Part shown: piece after piece, positions 42,222-43,329 of the stretch | Layout of the letters: the number at the start of each line of letters is the position of its first letter | Numbering within the stretch: position 1 is the stretch's first letter | Source: Nocardioidaceae bacterium | GTDB lineage: Bacteria; Actinomycetota; Actinomycetes; Propionibacteriales; Nocardioidaceae | Assembly: GCA_029268205.1 (NCBI GenBank) | Contig: JAJUGK010000003.1 | Location: 1 to 43,329, forward strand | Reading direction: 5' to 3' | DNA: 43,329 bases | Position numbers and translations under genes: made by a program | The notes under the pieces: generated by a model | The model's database searches: none | What the model saw: only the letters and a program-made list of their open reading frames with translations | Told to the model about the DNA's origin: nothing

Positions 42222-43067
42222 TCAGGTGGTGACGAAGTCGATCAGCTCCTCGACCCTACCGAGCAGGGCCGGCTCGAGGTCGGCGTAGGACCCCACGCGG
42301 CCGAGGATGTGCTGCCAGGCGCGGGCGATGTCGGCCTGGGTGCGGTGGGGCCAGCCGAGGTGCTGGCAGATGCCACGCTTCCACTCCACCGAGCGCGGGA
42401 TCGTGGGCCACTCCTCCAGACCGAGCCGGTCGGGCTTGACCGCCTGCCAGACGTCGACGAAAGGGTGGCCCACCACCAGCACGTGGGCGCCGTGGGGTCC
42501 TCGGCGAACCTCCTCGGCGATCCGGCTCTCCTTGGAGCCGGCGACCAGATGGTCGACCAGCACGCCGACGCGTCGCTCGGGGCCGGGGCCGAAGTCGGCG
42601 AGGTGGGCGGGCAGGTCGTCGACGCCGGCGAGGTATTCCACGACCACCCCCTCGATCCGCAGATCGTCGCCCCAGACCTTCTCGACCAGTTCGGCGTCGT
42701 GGCGGCCCTCGACGAAGATCCGGCTCGCCCGGGCGACCCGGGCGCGGGCGCCGGCGACGGCGACCGAGCCGGAGGCCGTCCGCGTCGGGGCGGCCGGACC
42801 CCGCCGGGTCGGCGGGACGAGGATCACCGGTGCGCCCTCGAGCAGGAAGCCGGGGCCGAGCGGGAACGTGCGGCGCTTGCCGCGGCGGTCCTCGAGGATC
42901 ACCGTGCCGAGGTCGCGCTCGACGGCGACGACCTCGCCGCACCAGTCGGTGGTGACCTCCTCCACGACCATGCCGAGCTGCGCCTCGGTCTCGACCGCCC
43001 GGCCGCGCTTCGGCGCGCGCCAGTCGGTGGCGAGGACGTCGGTGCCGTAACGGTCGTGGAACGTCAT
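42222..43067 (-). CDS. DUF3097 domain-containing protein, Toprim-like core
   Basis: The 281-aa protein matches the actinobacterial DUF3097 family (TFHDRYGTDVLATDWRAPKR opening). It has a beta-rich N-terminal part (about 30-85, small-barrel-like), then a segment I read as Toprim-like: IFVEGRHDAELVEKVWG with Glu120 and Asp124, followed by VGVLVDHLVAGSKESRIA with Asp172. C-terminal residues 200-280 hold several Trp residues. The ATG at 43067 is chosen because TACGGT ends 7 nt before it; the longer open frame starts at GTG 43097. The Toprim reading is inferred by eye and not established. Confidence 0.85.
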   Translation of the reverse strand: MTFHDRYGTDVLATDWRAPKRGRAVETEAQLGMVVEEVTTDWCGEVVAVERDLGTVILEDRRGKRRTFPLGPGFLLEGAPVILVPPTRRGPAAPTRTASGSVAVAGARARVARASRIFVEGRHDAELVEKVWGDDLRIEGVVVEYLAGVDDLPAHLADFGPGPERRVGVLVDHLVAGSKESRIAEEVRRGPHGAHVLVVGHPFVDVWQAVKPDRLGLEEWPTIPRSVEWKRGICQHLGWPHRTQADIARAWQHILGRVGSYADLEPALLGRVEELIDFVTT

Positions 43068-43139
43068 GTCCCGCACCGTAGGAGCGGGCACCGACAAGGC
43101 GGCACAGGCACGCCGCGCGGCGGGTGTGATGTGGGTCAG

Positions 43140-43177
43140 CGATATATCGTCGACCTATCGCCGACCGATCGGCGAGC
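43140..43177 (+). promoter_or_regulatory. Operator-like repeats upstream of the PadR-like gene
   Basis: A CGATATATCG palindrome (43140-43149) leads into three 11-bp tandem units: TATCGTCGACC (43145-43155), TATCGCCGACC (43156-43166) and the diverged GATCGGCGAGC (43167-43177). The last two also form the inverted repeat CGCCGA-N4-TCGGCG (43159-43174). Phasing equals one helical turn. The units end 18 bp before the ATG. Confidence 0.55.
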
Positions 43178-43195
43178 GCGACCTGGAGGTGGACC

Positions 43196-43329
43196 ATGAC
43201 CGGACCAGACCGACCGAAGGACCCGTGGGCAGCGGCGACCGACGCCCTGGGGGCGGCGTTCGGCGGCCGCGGCCCCGCGGCCCGCGGCACCCCGCCGTGG
43301 GTGCGCGACCTCGTACGCGGCCTCGGCGG
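43196..43329 (+). CDS. Probable PadR family transcriptional regulator, 3' end outside window
   Basis: Only the first 44 residues are inside the window. They begin MTGPDRPKDPWAAATDALGA and include a Gly/Pro/Arg-rich stretch ending PPWVRDLVRGLGG. This resembles the low-complexity head before the winged helix of actinobacterial PadR regulators, but the DNA-binding domain itself is not visible. GGAGGTGG provides a strong ribosome binding site. The regular repeats just upstream fit an autoregulated transcription factor. Confidence 0.5.
   Translation, partial: MTGPDRPKDPWAAATDALGAAFGGRGPAARGTPPWVRDLVRGLG

Overview
The window is a high-GC chromosomal segment of an actinobacterium. Gene order and protein style point to the Nocardioidaceae (Nocardioides-like), although I could not run a database search. 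Two conserved actinobacterial housekeeping blocks frame it: rne-rplU-rpmA-obgE-proB-(hypothetical)-proA-(small ORF)-nadD-rsfS-histidine phosphatase on the left, and comEA-comEC-holA-rpsT-lepA-hemW on the right. I see no insertion sequence, prophage, CRISPR array or rRNA. There is one tRNA gene, tRNA-Ala(GGC), at 13216-13288.

Left part (1-13300): the 3' part of a winged-helix AlkZ-like gene, a TIGR03936/DUF2344 protein, RNase E/G with a very long Lys/Ala-rich N-terminal extension, a four-helix membrane protein, ribosomal proteins L21 and L27, the Obg GTPase, the first two proline biosynthesis enzymes, a 47-aa one-helix membrane protein, NadD, RsfS and a GpgP-like phosphatase.

Middle part (13300-24420): an accessory, redox- and stress-oriented region. 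It has a divergent pair made of a CxxC flavoprotein and an XRE-cupin regulator; a FadD19-like acyl-CoA synthetase behind a 16-bp palindrome resembling the KstR operator; a furA-katG pair behind a 21-bp inverted repeat; and a leftward run of a general-stress membrane protein, NADP-glutamate dehydrogenase and dimethylargininase. A universal stress protein, an SDR enzyme and galE follow.

Right part (24420-43329): leuS is preceded by a 12-codon leader peptide with three consecutive Leu codons and a hairpin followed by six T's, so it looks like a ribosome-mediated attenuator. Two 24-bp palindromes lie downstream of leuS. Then come a serine hydrolase, an NAD(P)-binding protein, a DegV protein, the competence/DNA-uptake pair comEA-comEC, holA, rpsT, a kinase-like phosphotransferase, lepA, a MOSC protein, a second long-chain acyl-CoA synthetase, hemW, a DUF4870 membrane protein, a DUF3097 protein that I read as carrying a Toprim-like core, and the start of a probable PadR-type regulator behind 11-bp tandem repeats.

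Many genes have a TANNNT-like -10 hexamer ending 6-7 nt before the start codon with no Shine-Dalgarno sequence, which indicates leaderless transcripts. I used this pattern to choose several starts. The most interesting signals are the leuS attenuator, whose leader peptide itself appears leaderless, the Toprim-like reading of DUF3097, the KstR-like operator, the paired palindromes and the conserved small ORF before nadD.
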